Shown here: positions 41,078 to 53,017 of the stretch, piece after piece
Layout: the number at the start of each line of letters is the position of its first letter
How positions within the stretch are numbered: position 1 is the first letter of the stretch
Origin: Clitopilus passeckerianus
Lineage: Eukaryota; Basidiomycota; Agaricomycetes; Agaricales; Entolomataceae
Reading direction: 5' to 3'
DNA: 64,000 nt
NCBI GenBank assembly: GCA_944990035.1
Contig: CALYLX010000059.1
Span: 310,001-374,000 of the forward strand
Program-made: the position numbers and the translations under genes
Notes under the pieces: generated by a model
Database searches by the model: none
Told to the model about the DNA's origin: nothing
What the model saw: only the letters and a program-made list of their open reading frames with translations

Positions 41078-42834
41078 ATGGAGGAAATGTGTCTACCTGA
41101 AGATATCTGGCGTAGCATCTTGAAGTTTCTGCCCACTAATGCCCTACGTGCTGATAAACTCTACATGGTCAACATACAGTTGTTCGAAATTTATCTTGAA
41201 CAAAGGTATCGAAGCGTCAGTCTCATTCGAGAATCTCCGGGGGTTACCAGGGAGTGGCTGGGACATCTCAGGTAGAAATTCATCGTGTGTCTCGTATATT
41301 TAGCTACAAGCTGATCTCTCACAGAGAAAAACACATTTTAAATCACATTAGCGAAGTTCCCATCCCAGAATTTAGCTCGAACCACCTTGAGCCCGAATTG
41401 GAACCCACGTTTCTTCCAGTATCCATGGACACGCCGAGTCCTTCCAAAGCCAAATCCTCGCTGGTCGCTATCCGAGGATGGTGCCGAAAGCTGTGGCCAT
41501 TCAACAAGGTGCTTCCATCTGCTCCTGAAGGTGGCCTCGAGACAGCGGAAGAGTTGGCGTATTCACTCTTGCAATCTCTACCCAAACTAGAGAAGCTATG
41601 TATTCTCCAGGTCGATAGTGAGCACACCATTGCAGGCTCCCTGTTCGTGAGACTTCTGGGGAATGACAAAAGGAGAGCTTCGATTCAGAGCCTCAGCATA
41701 CGTTGGATGATAGGAAAGTCCTGCTTCATGCTCCCCTCAATATTGGCTTCTGCTCCCTGTCTACTACCGCTGAAGTCTTTGAATATCGAACTTGATTGCG
41801 ACATAGAGGCGAAATATGTCAAGCAAGCGATCTCCACGATGTCATTGTTCTCCCTCTTACAACATATATCATCCGCATCAGCCAATCGACAGTCTCATCT
41901 GGAATGCCTTGCATTGACTTTCCAGAATCATGACGGTCAGGACATAATCCTTCTTGGCGAGATATTGGATTCGCTCGGAACACTTCCCAACCTTCGGGCC
42001 CTCGATCTTTTAATCAATCTCAGATCCAAGGCCGCATTGCCCTCCATTCGGAGCTTCCTTTTCGCACACTCCGGCACTCTACGGCATGTACGCTTCTCCT
42101 CACACTGGTTCTTTGTGCGACGCAGTTGGATATTCGAACGTGTCTGGTGCCTGGCAAACGGCCCATTTTGGGTCTTTGACTTCAGTAACGTACAACTCTC
42201 CAAGCATGTGGAGGACGTCACGATACTGCCAGTCCTTCGTATGTCCGAGTTTTGCCTCAGACTCAGAGGACCGTCCAGTCATCCGAATTGCTATTCAGAG
42301 GAGACCCTCGGGCCCATTAACATCTGTTTGACTGCTCTTGCGGATATCCTGGAGTATACAACATTGGGCGTGAATCCCGAAGTGGCGTTGGATCTCCCAT
42401 TCGTCATTGATCTCAGATCAGTCTCCCTAGAAGTCGAATACCTTACGGCAGACTTCTTCAAGGATTTGAGTTGTAAGCTTCCCAACCTCGAAACTTTAAA
42501 CTTGGTGTCCCGAAGAGACTTCAAGCAGGTGGAGGAACTTCGACCTTCAGAGAAATGGCTGTGCAAGAACTGGAAAACCTACCACATCAGGGGGCAACTC
42601 TTAAAAACTCTTGCTAAGAGGGCGTCCTGGCCTGGATTTGAGAACTTCGATCAGGAGCATCCAGATTCTGGGCGTTTACGGAAATGGAACTTAACGGACT
42701 TGGAAATTAGCCTGAGAGGCCCCTTCGCTCGCGACGGGTCGGGGACTCTGACATGGTCCGAACGGTTACCGCACCTATTGGAGATAGCATTAAGGAATGC
42801 GATACCTACGTTGGAGAGGGTCAACATTAGATAG
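41078..42834 (+). CDS. F-box-like/LRR-type protein (paralogue of 53-54.7 kb gene)
   Basis: Two exons, 41078-41271 and 41325-42834 (53-nt intron, CAG|GTAGAA..CACAG, split Arg codon), code for 567 residues. The N-terminus is F-box-like: LPEDIWRSILKFLP, then VNIQLFEIYLEQRYRSVSL. The rest is a leucine-rich array of irregular repeats (for example LRSVSLEVEYLTADFF, LPNLETLNLVSRRDF). Proteins of this layout usually act as substrate adaptors of SCF ubiquitin ligases through Skp1; in Agaricomycetes they form very large families with mostly unknown targets. Its C-terminal half is clearly related to the minus-strand gene at 53018 (IDLRS[VI]SL, LTAD[FL]F, SHWFF/AHWFF). The ATG lies 10 codons before the F-box core, and no in-frame upstream start was seen. 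Confidence 0.78.
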
Positions 42835-45219
42835 CTAATACTACATCAAACCTTTCGGGTGCGTAGATACAGTCTGTGCCGTTTACAAGAAAAGAATAAC
42901 TCTAGCTCCCCATTTTTCCAATGCACCGACAACACCTGCGTCCTCACAATACTTAACGATAAGTGAGGTATCCGACTCGGAGGGCCCCAACGAATGAGGT
43001 GACAACATCAATGAAAGCTATGAGTCACGGTCAAGACTGTCGTTGTCCTATATTGCTGCACGCCGATTAGACACCAGACACCGTGACCCTCATGGCCATA
43101 TCTACCTACTAAAAAGCTCGGTGACCCACACGATTCGGATCTTCACCTAAGGGAAGAACAGCGATGTACCTTCAGCTAAACATTTACGATGAAATCAATA
43201 GACTTCAGGCTGTCCCGACGTCAGGCTAGCGCAAACTTCAAGAAACATGAAACAAACATAGCTAGTGCTTTTAAATCTACAGAAGGGATTACATACAAAA
43301 TGGGCTGCTGTTTATGATGAAGAGGTGCGCAGGAAATGAAAGGAAAAAGGTGAGCTCAAATGCGATCGGAATTGGACTAAACTAACCAAAACCCAATCAC
43401 AACCCACAACCTCGAGTTCGTGGGGCTTTTAGACAATCAACACACACTTAAACATCTCGCGAAAGCTATGGATAGCGTTCTGGTGATGTAACGTAGTATA
43501 GTTCAATCAAAGCAATATATTCCAAATGATCTCGTGTGTATTACACGCAGATCTAATACAAATGAACCCAATAGGCCTCGCGCATGACGACCCTTAACCA
43601 AATAGCCGATGGAAACCGCAGTTTCCACGCCGAAAAATCATACATATGTACAACAAGAGCATAAGAAACCACTCCGGATTTCCGAACAACAGGCCGTCAA
43701 TTACTTGAGATTCTACCTACAAAACACGGGAGCTGTTTATACATAAAACTACGCGGTCTGTGCACTAATTCGAAGGTTACAGACTGGTAAGAAATATGTA
43801 AATTTAGACCAGAGAATGCAAACGCGATCAGAATGACAAGTTCACGATCTTTGAGAGTAATGTGGTTCACGCGAACATGAGGATATGAGTCGGTTTATGG
43901 TAATGATGTCCGGTCGGGTCGGTTGGGAGACGTTCGGGAACTCGGCAGAGTATCCCGAAAGCCAAAGCAACCATGCGGTTTCTCTGAAGTCTATCTCAAA
44001 TTTCAGGAGAATTTCTCGATTGAATTTTGTCGCGAAATGTTATGTTTTGCCGGTTCGGCATCGGCACTGGACTGCCGGACCAATGAGCGCTCGAGTTATC
44101 TCGCGGATCATCAGATCATCAATATCGCACTGCCACATTCTCACAGAATCCTCCAAATTCTGGTGTTCATGGGTATCATAGAATGCGTCCTCGCACAATA
44201 TTTCATAGTAGTGCCACTTATATTAGGTAGGCAAATGACATTATAAAGTTACGGGAAAATTACTTTTCGCGTGAAGATACGGCTAACCGCCGCAGCGCTG
44301 TGTCAGTGATCAAGTCAGATCAGTTGTTTCATGGACACCTATATCAACCAAATCTCTCAGGCGTTCCGTTTGTAAACTAATAAATCTCCGAGTCACTCTA
44401 AACCCGCAGAAGTGCTCCAAATGCTAGCAGCTGGATCCTCTCCGCATGGCCCAAGGCGAGGAACAGCTGGGACTATCCGAGAGATCCAACCTGTAATTTG
44501 CGGAGATTTGATGGTTATTCTGAGACCATACAATTAGGTATGCCTTTTCGAATCTATAGTAAGTACATTTCCCTCACTGGCAGCCAGATGTAGTAGCCTC
44601 CCACTTGGAAGATGACTCGGCCTGAGACGTCGACGGACTCGCATTGGCAGAGGCCGAGCACGGTTCGCGCCTAACCTTTTCGGTGGTTCGCTCAGCGACA
44701 GACGCAATGAAATTGTAGGTTCCCGAACCTTTTCACAAAGATCCTAAGGAACATGGTGATGCCTCCGCCCAACTTGCGTCCGACTTTCCCAGTATCTGAT
44801 ACCTGCGAGTCATTCAATCCCAGGGTTCCCAAGGCTACCATTACTCAGATTGCCCAGGTTTTATTACTCATCATCGTGGCTCCTTTCATATACCAATGTC
44901 GAATCCAAAAGGTAGGGGAACACGGAGAAGCCCAAACTCGAAGTCTGACTGCAGGCGTAAATGGCAGACAGAAAACCTCTCTCCTTAAAAACTCTCCGAC
45001 ATCACGGCAAGCTCCTGCGAAGAGTAGAGCTACCTGCCAACTACACGTGAATAATTATTATTGCAAAGTTCGCGTTGAAATCGAGTGAGTTGAAGAAACT
45101 GTGAATGTGAATTAAAGGCAGTTGCCGGCACCGCCACCGCTGCTCAGTGTGAACCATACAAGTGTTGGTCCTAATCATGGAATCACGTGTGAAAGCCTCC
45201 TTCATTGTCGACGTCGACG
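42835..45219. other. Gene-free stretch between F-box and peroxisomal genes
   Basis: 2.4 kb without a supportable gene. The overlapping short frames at 43885-44246 and the one at 44753-45088 have no domain signal and no convincing splice partners. Confidence 0.4.
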
Positions 45220-47670
45220 ATGTCGAGCCTCGAATATGTAGCCATTCCGGCTGGGGCGACACGTCTCCAAGGAAAGCAAGGGACGTTGCCAATCAAGCAA
45301 ATCCTAACGCCTCTCCCAAGAACCTCTGATTCACCAACCAACACAAGTGCACCCTCATCACCAACTTCAAGCACAACGTCGTTTGCAGGGAACTTGAATT
45401 CATTCACTTCGCCGACCAATGCAGCTTTTTCAATGCTCCCACAGCTGCTGTTCTCTTCTGCGATACCCAATGCCAACGCTTCTACTGAATCGCCAAGGAA
45501 GAGACGATCAAGTATGGGCTTGGACCAACGGCCTTTGCTCAGCACTCGGGATCCGCTGTCGCTGCCTATAACCTCGAATAACTTCAAGAGATTCGTGGCG
45601 AGAGCTGGTCCGCTATTTTGGCTACAGGACCGGATTGAGGAGGTCGTCACTTGGAAACATCCCAAGGGTAACAGTGTCACTGCTGCATGGCTTGCTGCGT
45701 ATGCCTTCCTATGTAAGTCTGGTTCAAACATCTCTAGCTTGTCTGACTTACACAAGTATTTTTAGGCTACTTTCCGAAGATGTTTTTCTTCATACCACAT
45801 GTAGCACTCATCGGCGTCATGCTGGCCACCTACCAGTATCCGGCTCCTTCAAGCAACGATCCTACAGCATCCACGAAATCGTCTCCTAACCCAGAAAACA
45901 CGTCTGGTGATCTCAGAAGTAACTTCGTGGACTGGCAAGCAAACCTCCAAGGAATCCAAAACCTAATGGGTGCCGTGTAAGCTGCTATATGCGCATTTCC
46001 CAAAATTTCAGCACTAATTCATTGTCCACCTCCCAGATCTGACGCATACGACCTCCTCCAACCTCACACCCAACACCTAGTCCTCTCCCCGACTCACCTT
46101 TCCCGAACCTCTTCCGCTTCTTCCGGGAACAGCTCCGCCTCCGGTGCTCCTCCGTCGTCCAAACCAATCTCTCCGTATGCCCCATACATTCTACTCACCC
46201 TCCTACTCTCATCTCCCCCGCTCCTCCTCCTGCTCTCTTCCCCCCTCTTCCCGGCCAGACTAGTGACCTTTATCGCCGGCGCACTCCCCGTTCTGGCTTT
46301 ACACCCCCAAGTTGGTCCTGTCCTCGCCCACCTGGGAGAGACGGGTCAACGCATATATGCATGCCTATCCGGACAGAGGGAAATGGTGGAAGGCGACAAG
46401 GAAGTTTTACTGCCGCTACAATTAGCTCAAGATGCGATGGGGTTGGTTCTGTTGGCGAAGCAAAGGCTCTTGGTCTATGGGAGGAAATGTAACCGTGCCT
46501 TACTTGCCTTCCGTCGCATTCTCGCCAAGTTTGGATTGGGAATTGCTTATACCTCTGTCTCCTCGTCCTTTGCCTCATCCGACATCATCTCCAGCTCTGG
46601 CGCGGATGTCCCAGAGGAAGGTGTGGCCAACATGAAACTGGCTATGCTCCCCGTCCAGTCCCTGATTGAACGTTTCGTGGATGACGATAGACTCGACGAC
46701 CGGGTCTGGAACTCCGAGATGAGAGAGGTTGAGATATGGGAGAATGAGAGGTTCGTGCCTTCGTCGGATCCACGTGGTATGTCTATTTCCCCCAAGAGTC
46801 ATATCTGCTTACTGACCCACCCATTTTGATTTCGTATAGAAGAAACACGGAAACGACGCTCAAGCTCCATCCTAAGCCCCCGACTGTCTCTATCCTACTT
46901 CCCAGACGGCGAACTCGACCCCACCAGTACGAACGAGATCCCACTGTCGGATAAATCCTCCCTTCAAGACTCAGACGACTTGGGCGAACTTGGCCCTGGG
47001 ATGTGGTCTAAAACGCATTTGAGACCGACCGAGAGGAAGGGGTGGACCAGGGGACGGGATGGGTGGGGTGGGATTCGGCCGAGGGTCAGGAGTATTGAGA
47101 AGAATGAGAAGGAAGAGAAGAAGGGGGATAAGGAGAGGAAGGGAACGGATAAGGATGATGATGAAAGTGAAGAAGGTGGTGCAGGGACGGGGTATGTCAG
47201 GTTTGTGTCGTCCTTAATTTCCCCTTGCTGGAAAGACGTGTGGCTGTCGGTGATGGCGCCTGACGGGTGCATTGCCGCCTTTCCTTGCTGCTTGATTTCG
47301 ACCAGGTTATTGAATCTAATACTGATGGGTTTCTCGTTCTTTCGCGCAGTAGCAACCTAACATTCTCCCTATCTCCTGGGTGGTCGTTTGTCCGAACGGA
47401 GGGGTGGAGGAAAGATAGGGTCGCTGAGTGGTCTGGTGAAGCCTCCTACAACGGTATTAGTGGTACGTGCCTTCCCTATTTCTCACCGATTCTTCTTGAG
47501 GCTGATCCATTTCTTTCCCACTTCCAGATACCACTGGATGGATATACACAAACGATGTATGGGGAGGTCCACCAAGGAAGTTCCCGGTCAGGGGGAGCGT
47601 TACGAGGAGGCGGCGGTGGACGAGGAGGGTGTGGTTCAATGGGGAAGGAGACGGGAATAAGTCAAAGTAG
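45220..47670 (+). CDS. Peroxisomal membrane protein, Pex24-type with dysferlin domain
   Basis: Six exons: 45220-45712, 45766-45976, 46037-46776, 46840-47200, 47350-47462 and 47528-47670, coding for 686 residues. An N-terminal Ser/Thr/Pro-rich region is followed by two hydrophobic segments (about 157-190, with FFFIPHVALIGVMLATY; about 284-325, with YILLTLLL..LVTFIAGALPVLAL). Near the C-terminus a dysferlin-type module shows GWSFVRTEGW, then WIYTNDVWGGP and WTRRVWFN. This is the layout of the yeast Pex23/Pex24 and Pex28-32 proteins, which sit in ER or peroxisome membranes and control peroxisome number, size and contact sites. The start at 45220 is the first ATG that opens the frame; an ATG at 45178 is in another frame. 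Part of the gene recurs as a decayed inverted copy at 50.6-51.3 kb. Confidence 0.82.
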
Positions 47671-48092
47671 ATTGAGGAACGTGTGTCATTCGTTTAATTT
47701 GTACCCGCTAGGACCAGTCCACCTCATGCAACCTACCTTTTTACTGAGTTGGATTTGGGATGAGGAATCAGATGACTACTCGGTTGGCAGACTTTTTCCT
47801 GGTCGATAATTGTTAACTCTACTCAGGCCGTCGCCATCCATACGTCCCTAAAACCATGCTCGGTTGCTCTCCTAGCAAAGGGCATCAGGGTTGATTATTA
47901 TGTATCATGTCAGAACCGATATTGAAAAAACTAAACTCGACAGTCGACTCGATTCCGAGTCCGCGCACGACTGCACGTATGTAGTATGTGATGGCGGTAC
48001 CATCAATCGTGGCCCTCAGATTTTTCCAAGGTTTAAGTACTCCACATATCACCATCATTGGTATATAATCGACTCGTTAATTCGAGTCATTT
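47671..48092. other. Convergent 3' intergenic region
   Basis: The 3' ends of the peroxisomal gene (plus) and the MFS gene (minus) face each other across about 420 bp. No other feature was seen. Confidence 0.4.
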
Positions 48093-50074
48093 TCATACAC
48101 GACCGGCCCTCCGTCTATCCCTCCACGCAGCCCACACACTAAGCCCCACCGCAACCAGACAAGCTATCGCGGTATAATACACCGCATCGGAATAACACCT
48201 CTTCCCCTCTAGACATTGCGCCATTGCATCACCTCCTGGACCACCAACCGCTGTGAGGAGACGTTTAGGAGTAGAGGTAGGTGTATGCGCATCCATTATT
48301 CGCCCAAATATAAAGGCGAAGACGTTGCTTGATATTATGGGCGAGAGCGCGATGTAGCCGCTGTTTTCGGAAAAGTGGGCTAAGTAAACCAGTTCTTCAT
48401 CAGCCACCGATAGTCATGAACAGAGAGAAAGAAGAACGAGAACATACCCATCCCAAACCACTCAATACACACCCCCGGGAAAACCACATACAAACTCCCA
48501 TACCCCCACCCCGAGATCGCACTCGCAACCCACATTTCCTCCACCCTCTCAATTCGTAGAAGGGTCAACTGCGCGAGGAGGGTGAGGAGTGAGATGGGGA
48601 TGAGGAGGTAGGAGGGGGGGAGGGAGAGGTGAGTTTTTAGGAGGTCGGAGATGGGGCCTTGTGAGGGGGGGGGGAAGGTTAGATGCGGTCCGGGATTGAG
48701 GGAAGGGAGAGGGAGGGGGGTATGGGCGTACCTATGAGTAACCTCCCAGAAAAACTCGCAACGCTGATCACGGACACCTGGTGTCCTTGCCATAAATCGG
48801 CTTCTCTTGGATCGTAGCCACTAGCAGATCCAGGCTCCTTCGACGAGTGCGAGTGGGCGTAAAGTGCCCTCGCCATGGATCCGACATTGTTGATGTATGT
48901 TAACCCAGAACCCGCCACTAATATCAATACGTCAGTATCCGAATGGACGTACGAATCTAGAAGGGCAAAGGAGAGAGAGGTGACTTACGAAGAGATGTGA
49001 TAGTGAAAAGGAGCCAGAAATCGAGGCTTTTGGCTAGTTGGACGCCATGGACATTAGGCTCTTCCTCCCCTTCTTGTCCATCGTTGTCGGAGGAGGAGCT
49101 GAGCAGTGGTTCCTCCTCTGCACAGACCTTTGAATCCTCTTCAGCTCCTTCGAGGCTTAGCTTCGCCCTCATCATCGTCATCTTCGTCGGTGGAGGAACA
49201 GCCCTAACGAAAAACGACGCAAACACCATAGGCACAGACGTCCCAAACGCAAGCAAAGTCAAAAACGACGACGTCCTTCCCGCAAGAAACACCCTTCCGA
49301 TGGTGGAGAATAAAAGTGCGGATAGGCCGAAGCCTGAGAGGACGATGCCGACTGTCGTTGCGCGCTACGTAGGATTTCGGTTCTCAATTAGCCCATCTTG
49401 CCCAGGTCAACCCATAAGATCGATATGAGGACATACCAATGACCCAGGAAACGACTTCGCAGTAGCGTTCACCCCCGCTACGATCCCTGCGTTTCCACCC
49501 GCTCCCGTCAGGGCTTTGCATCCCACTAGAATCATCATCGGGGCGAGAGGTATCGTAGCTTCTCTTGCTCCTGGTGGTGGGCCCAGATCGTAAATGACCT
49601 TAGTCCCATAATAGCCAAAGAACTGGAAGAAACATGCAGAGAGGAGGACGAGGCGGGGTCCGTTGGAGTCGATGATGCGGCCCCAGAGGGGGCTGCTTAG
49701 TTGGGCGCCGTCTGATTGAGCTAGTCTTAGTCGTAGTGCATTTGTAGGTATGATGATGATGGGGAGGAGGAATGATTGGGAGGACGTACAATTTCCTGCT
49801 AGCCCGATCACGTTCAAGTTGGTATGTGAGAGGCCGAGGCGGGAGCCAAGTTGGGGGGCGTAGGCTATGCTTCGGTCAGTTCCTTGTATCAATCTGATCT
49901 GGATGGTTTGGATCTACCAGAAAAACTCTAGGCCTGATATGAGTATGAAACGACGGATTGTCAGAGTTGAAGTCGACGTACATAGTTTGTGCCGGCACAA
50001 AGTGCTGCAGCGAGTGACGCGCCCAATGTTAGCATTCTAGACGCCATAGATCTGTCTGCTGGTCTCGCTGGCAT
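48093..50074 (-). CDS. MFS carrier, MCH1/nodulin-like type
   Basis: Eight exons: 50074-49982, 49927-49918, 49864-49790, 49711-49437, 49364-48989, 48917-48732, 48657-48448 and 48379-48093. The sum is 1512 nt, coding for 503 residues. The second exon is only 10 nt and restores TNYSFSAYAPQL across the first membrane helix. Typical family landmarks are GTNY, GNYGAQLSSPLWGRIID, RATTVGIVLSGFG, GSGLTYINNVG and AHFSENSGYIALSPIISSNVFAFIFGRIMDAH. A charged, Ser/Glu-rich loop lies between helices 6 and 7. The layout matches fungal major-facilitator proteins related to monocarboxylate-permease homologue MCH1, with about 12 membrane helices. Substrate is unknown, and a vacuolar or plasma-membrane location cannot be decided. 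Confidence 0.85.
49918..49927 (-). other. 10-nt microexon of MFS gene
   Basis: AGTTTTTCTG lies between a CCTAG acceptor and a GTAGAT donor. Including it joins TAT (Tyr31) to the CCTACGCC exon as TNY-SFS-AYAPQ without a frame break; skipping it breaks the frame. Both neighbouring introns are normal in size (54 and 53 nt). Confidence 0.75.
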
Positions 50075-50579
50075 GGCTATGGTAGAAGAGAAGTGCAAGA
50101 GCGAGCATGGTGGCGAATGCGCAAAGTGAAGTGGGTCCTTTGGAAGGCTAAGCCAAAAATGGATTCGGATCTCTCTTGTTGGCTCGTGTTTGTTCGGCGT
50201 CTGCTGAGCGTACTCGGAAAGCGAGTTTATTGGAGTGCACGTTCTTGAAGTTGAATGCCAGCCAAGTTCGTGTTAACATGGACTGGTTTTTCGTTCTAAC
50301 GCTCGTCCCCGCTAGCTGATATCAAACACCCGGTCCTCGAGTCTATCGTGACGTCATTCTCCTCCTTTCACCCAGGTCTACATTGACATCCGACACTCAG
50401 GCCTAAACCAAGACCCTTTGCTTTGCCTGCAGGGCTCTCTCCATCGCATCCTGAGCTCACTGTAGCAGTACCAGCACTAGCACTTCCTCTTCTATTTGCC
50501 CATCTGCTCTCCCTTCGCCCTTCCCGCTCGCCCTTTCCGATGCTCCTGACCCTTGGCCTAATCCCACTCTACCCATCCC
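50075..50579. other. 5' region of MFS gene
   Basis: About 500 bp between the MFS start codon and the decayed peroxisomal-gene copy. No separate gene is seen. Confidence 0.35.
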
Positions 50580-51270
50580 ATGCTCAGTCCACGGATTCCT
50601 CTCCGTCAACCTCAAATGGGACTTCGACCACGTCCCAAGTATCCAAGCTCTCCTGAGTCACGAAGGAGTCACGTAGGGAGGATTTGGCTGAGAGTGGGAC
50701 TTCGTAACCCCGGAAACCATTCGCCGTCAGTGGCTTGCCAGAGACGACGGGGGAAGAGAGAAGACATAGAACGAAGGCACGAACCTCTCATTCTCCCAAA
50801 TCTCAACCTGCCTCATTTCAGAGTTCCGCCCTCGATCCTCGAGTCTAACGTCATCTATGAAACCGGGAAGCAAGCCACGACCTCCGTCGCCTCTTCCCCA
50901 GCCGCGTCTGCATGCGAGTTGAGGGAGGGTATCGAGGTATATAGGGTCCTCAGTCCGAACTTCGCCAGGAAGGAGGCCGACGGAAGCAGAGTAAGGCGCG
51001 CAGATACACTAATGCCCTTTCATTCTCCAACAACGTCTTCGCAATCGCATCCCGAGCCAGCTGTGGCAACACATGCACCTTCTTTTCGCCCTCCGCTACC
51101 TCCCTCTGCGCAGATATGCATGCATGGTCATCGTCCAATCTCTCCGCAAGTGGAGTAGGGTAGGACCACTTTGGGGGTGTATAGCCAAACTGGGAGTGCG
51201 CCTGCGATGGGGGTCAATAGTCTGACTGGGAAGAATGGAAGAGAGGAGGAGTGGCGGAGTGGTAGGGGGA
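50580..51270 (-). pseudogene. Decayed inverted partial copy of the peroxisomal Pex24-type gene
   Basis: On the minus strand, translated pieces follow the order of the gene at 45220-47670. SLPFFPVRLLTPIAGALP matches SPLFPARLVTFIAGALP; ACISAQREVAEGEKKV matches ACLSGQREMVEGDKEV; RNSEMRQVEIWENERFVPS matches the equivalent stretch; and TWSKSHLRLTERNPWT matches MWSKTHLRPTERKGWT. Frames shift between the pieces and stop codons occur. The N-terminal third and the dysferlin module are absent. The fragment lies in inverted orientation on the far side of the MFS gene. Confidence 0.82.
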
Positions 51271-53017
51271 TGATCGATGATCGAGCCAAGGTGGATACCT
51301 CCGTCCCTTCCCTCCGTCCACCCCCAACTTCGTTTCTTCTGGTTCGTGTGTCTCCCATCTGTCTTCTGAGCACCCGAAAGCTTGCCGACATCGTTTCCAG
51401 GGATGTGTAGTCTGAAGTAGAGCAGGAACTCGAGACCTTCAACAGACGTTCTTCAAGCGGGTTCTACGATCCCCAGAATTCCATCATGCTGTCTCCGAAT
51501 CGACGCACGCTGGTATATCCGACCTGTATACTCGCCAGGCTTCAATGATAGGGATTCGTCTCCATACCCGAATACCCTCCTAACGTGCGCTCTGTTCGGT
51601 CGTCGACGCTGGTCCCTCAATGTCCTACGAAGTTCTTGGATATCCATGATATGATAGCTGCCTAGGTCGGTCAACTTTCTGTCCATTCCTTTCCCATGCT
51701 GATATACTGCATGTATGGATTAGAACATCGTCAAACCCGGTCTATGGCCTTGTCGCCTACCGTCACTCAGGCAAGAAGAATGCCGCCGTTATTCTTGATG
51801 GTCGAGGCATCAAACACGAGCACGAAGTTCTCCCAATTGCCGGCGACGAACAGTCAGGTCAACTTCTGGGTCGAGATTCAGCACTACGCCTCCAGCCACC
51901 CAGCTCTCCATCTTTCCCTACTCTTACTTCAGGAAGGCTCATAGGCTCGCCACTGTTATCTACAACGATCTGCCTTGTTGCCGCATTGGCAACCCCACGG
52001 TCCACTCAACTGAGTCAAGCTTTCGCTCTTGATGGGACGAATCCATCCCACCAAGCTCACTGGTTTGCGACTTAGCGATTTCTGTCTTCAACAATAGATG
52101 CCCAGCGATCCCCCATGTTCCCTGAGCTAGTGGATTGCTTACCGCTTGCTGGTGGCGATACTTGACCCTAAGTTGCCATTTTCGGCCCCTTCGATCGTCC
52201 GCGTCTACTCTCCTTATCTAGCTAACCTTGACCCCTTTTGTCTAGAAATTGCCGCAGGCACTTGCTGGAAGTTACTTGTGATTGGTATGATCATAACCAT
52301 TGATAAGGGAATTTGGGAGGGTTTTCCGTTGTGAAAGCGACGGATCGTATTCTCACGGTCGTCGAACCAATATGTTCGAAGGACACTTTCTCCCGCAGGA
52401 AATCTTGGCACCTACGTGACGTGATACAGTCATTTTATCATTCTCAATTTCGATATACAAGCTCTGTTGATCTCGTATCTAGAGAGCAGATACTTAAGCT
52501 GCGAGTTGGTATTTTTTTGTATGAAACTTCGAACCAATCGAAGTTGCCTTGCCACTATTCGACTCCCAACATCTTCATGGTTCGAAGCACCTACTATTTC
52601 AAATGGATTTCGGGTGGCTCTTATCGTTCAATGGACTTCTACATGTGTGCGTATCTTCTAGGAATTAGTGCACGTTCACAAAACATATGTCTTTTTCTCT
52701 AGTCAATAAACATTCCTGTCATGCAGCTGCCGTATATCTTCGCCTGCCAAACTTTTTTGGCGAGGCTTGCCTCCGTCACCAGCTACCCAGCCCCATACTC
52801 CACTTACTAATTTGTTTACCTCTGAGCCAACCTAATGAGGTCTTACCGCGAGCTGTTCGTTTTTTTTTTTTTGGCTCTAGCCAACCTAATGAGGTCTTAC
52901 CGCGAGCTGTTCGTTTTTTTTTTTTGGCTCTAGTCACCCTACTTTCACAGGTGGATTCAGTCCATCAAGAAGAACTGGGCTTATTCTACATACTAAAACG
53001 ATAAAAGTGGAATCTAG
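51271..53017. other. Mixed intergenic stretch with an unidentified gene remnant
   Basis: A plus-strand frame from about 51690 to 52170 reads coherently (VYGLVAYRHSGKK, NAAVILDGRGI, LPIAGDEQSGQLLGRDS) but is cut by stops near 52070 and 52165 and has no clear start or splice continuation. I do not recognise it. Further right nothing is seen except a tandem duplication at 52827-52933. Confidence 0.35.
52827..52933. repeat. Tandem duplication of a 54-bp segment ending in poly-T
   Basis: Two copies (52827-52880 and 52881-52933) start CCAACCTAATGAGGTCTTAC and end in a run of 13 or 12 T followed by GGCTCTAG. They differ only in T-run length, so the duplication is recent. Confidence 0.9.
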
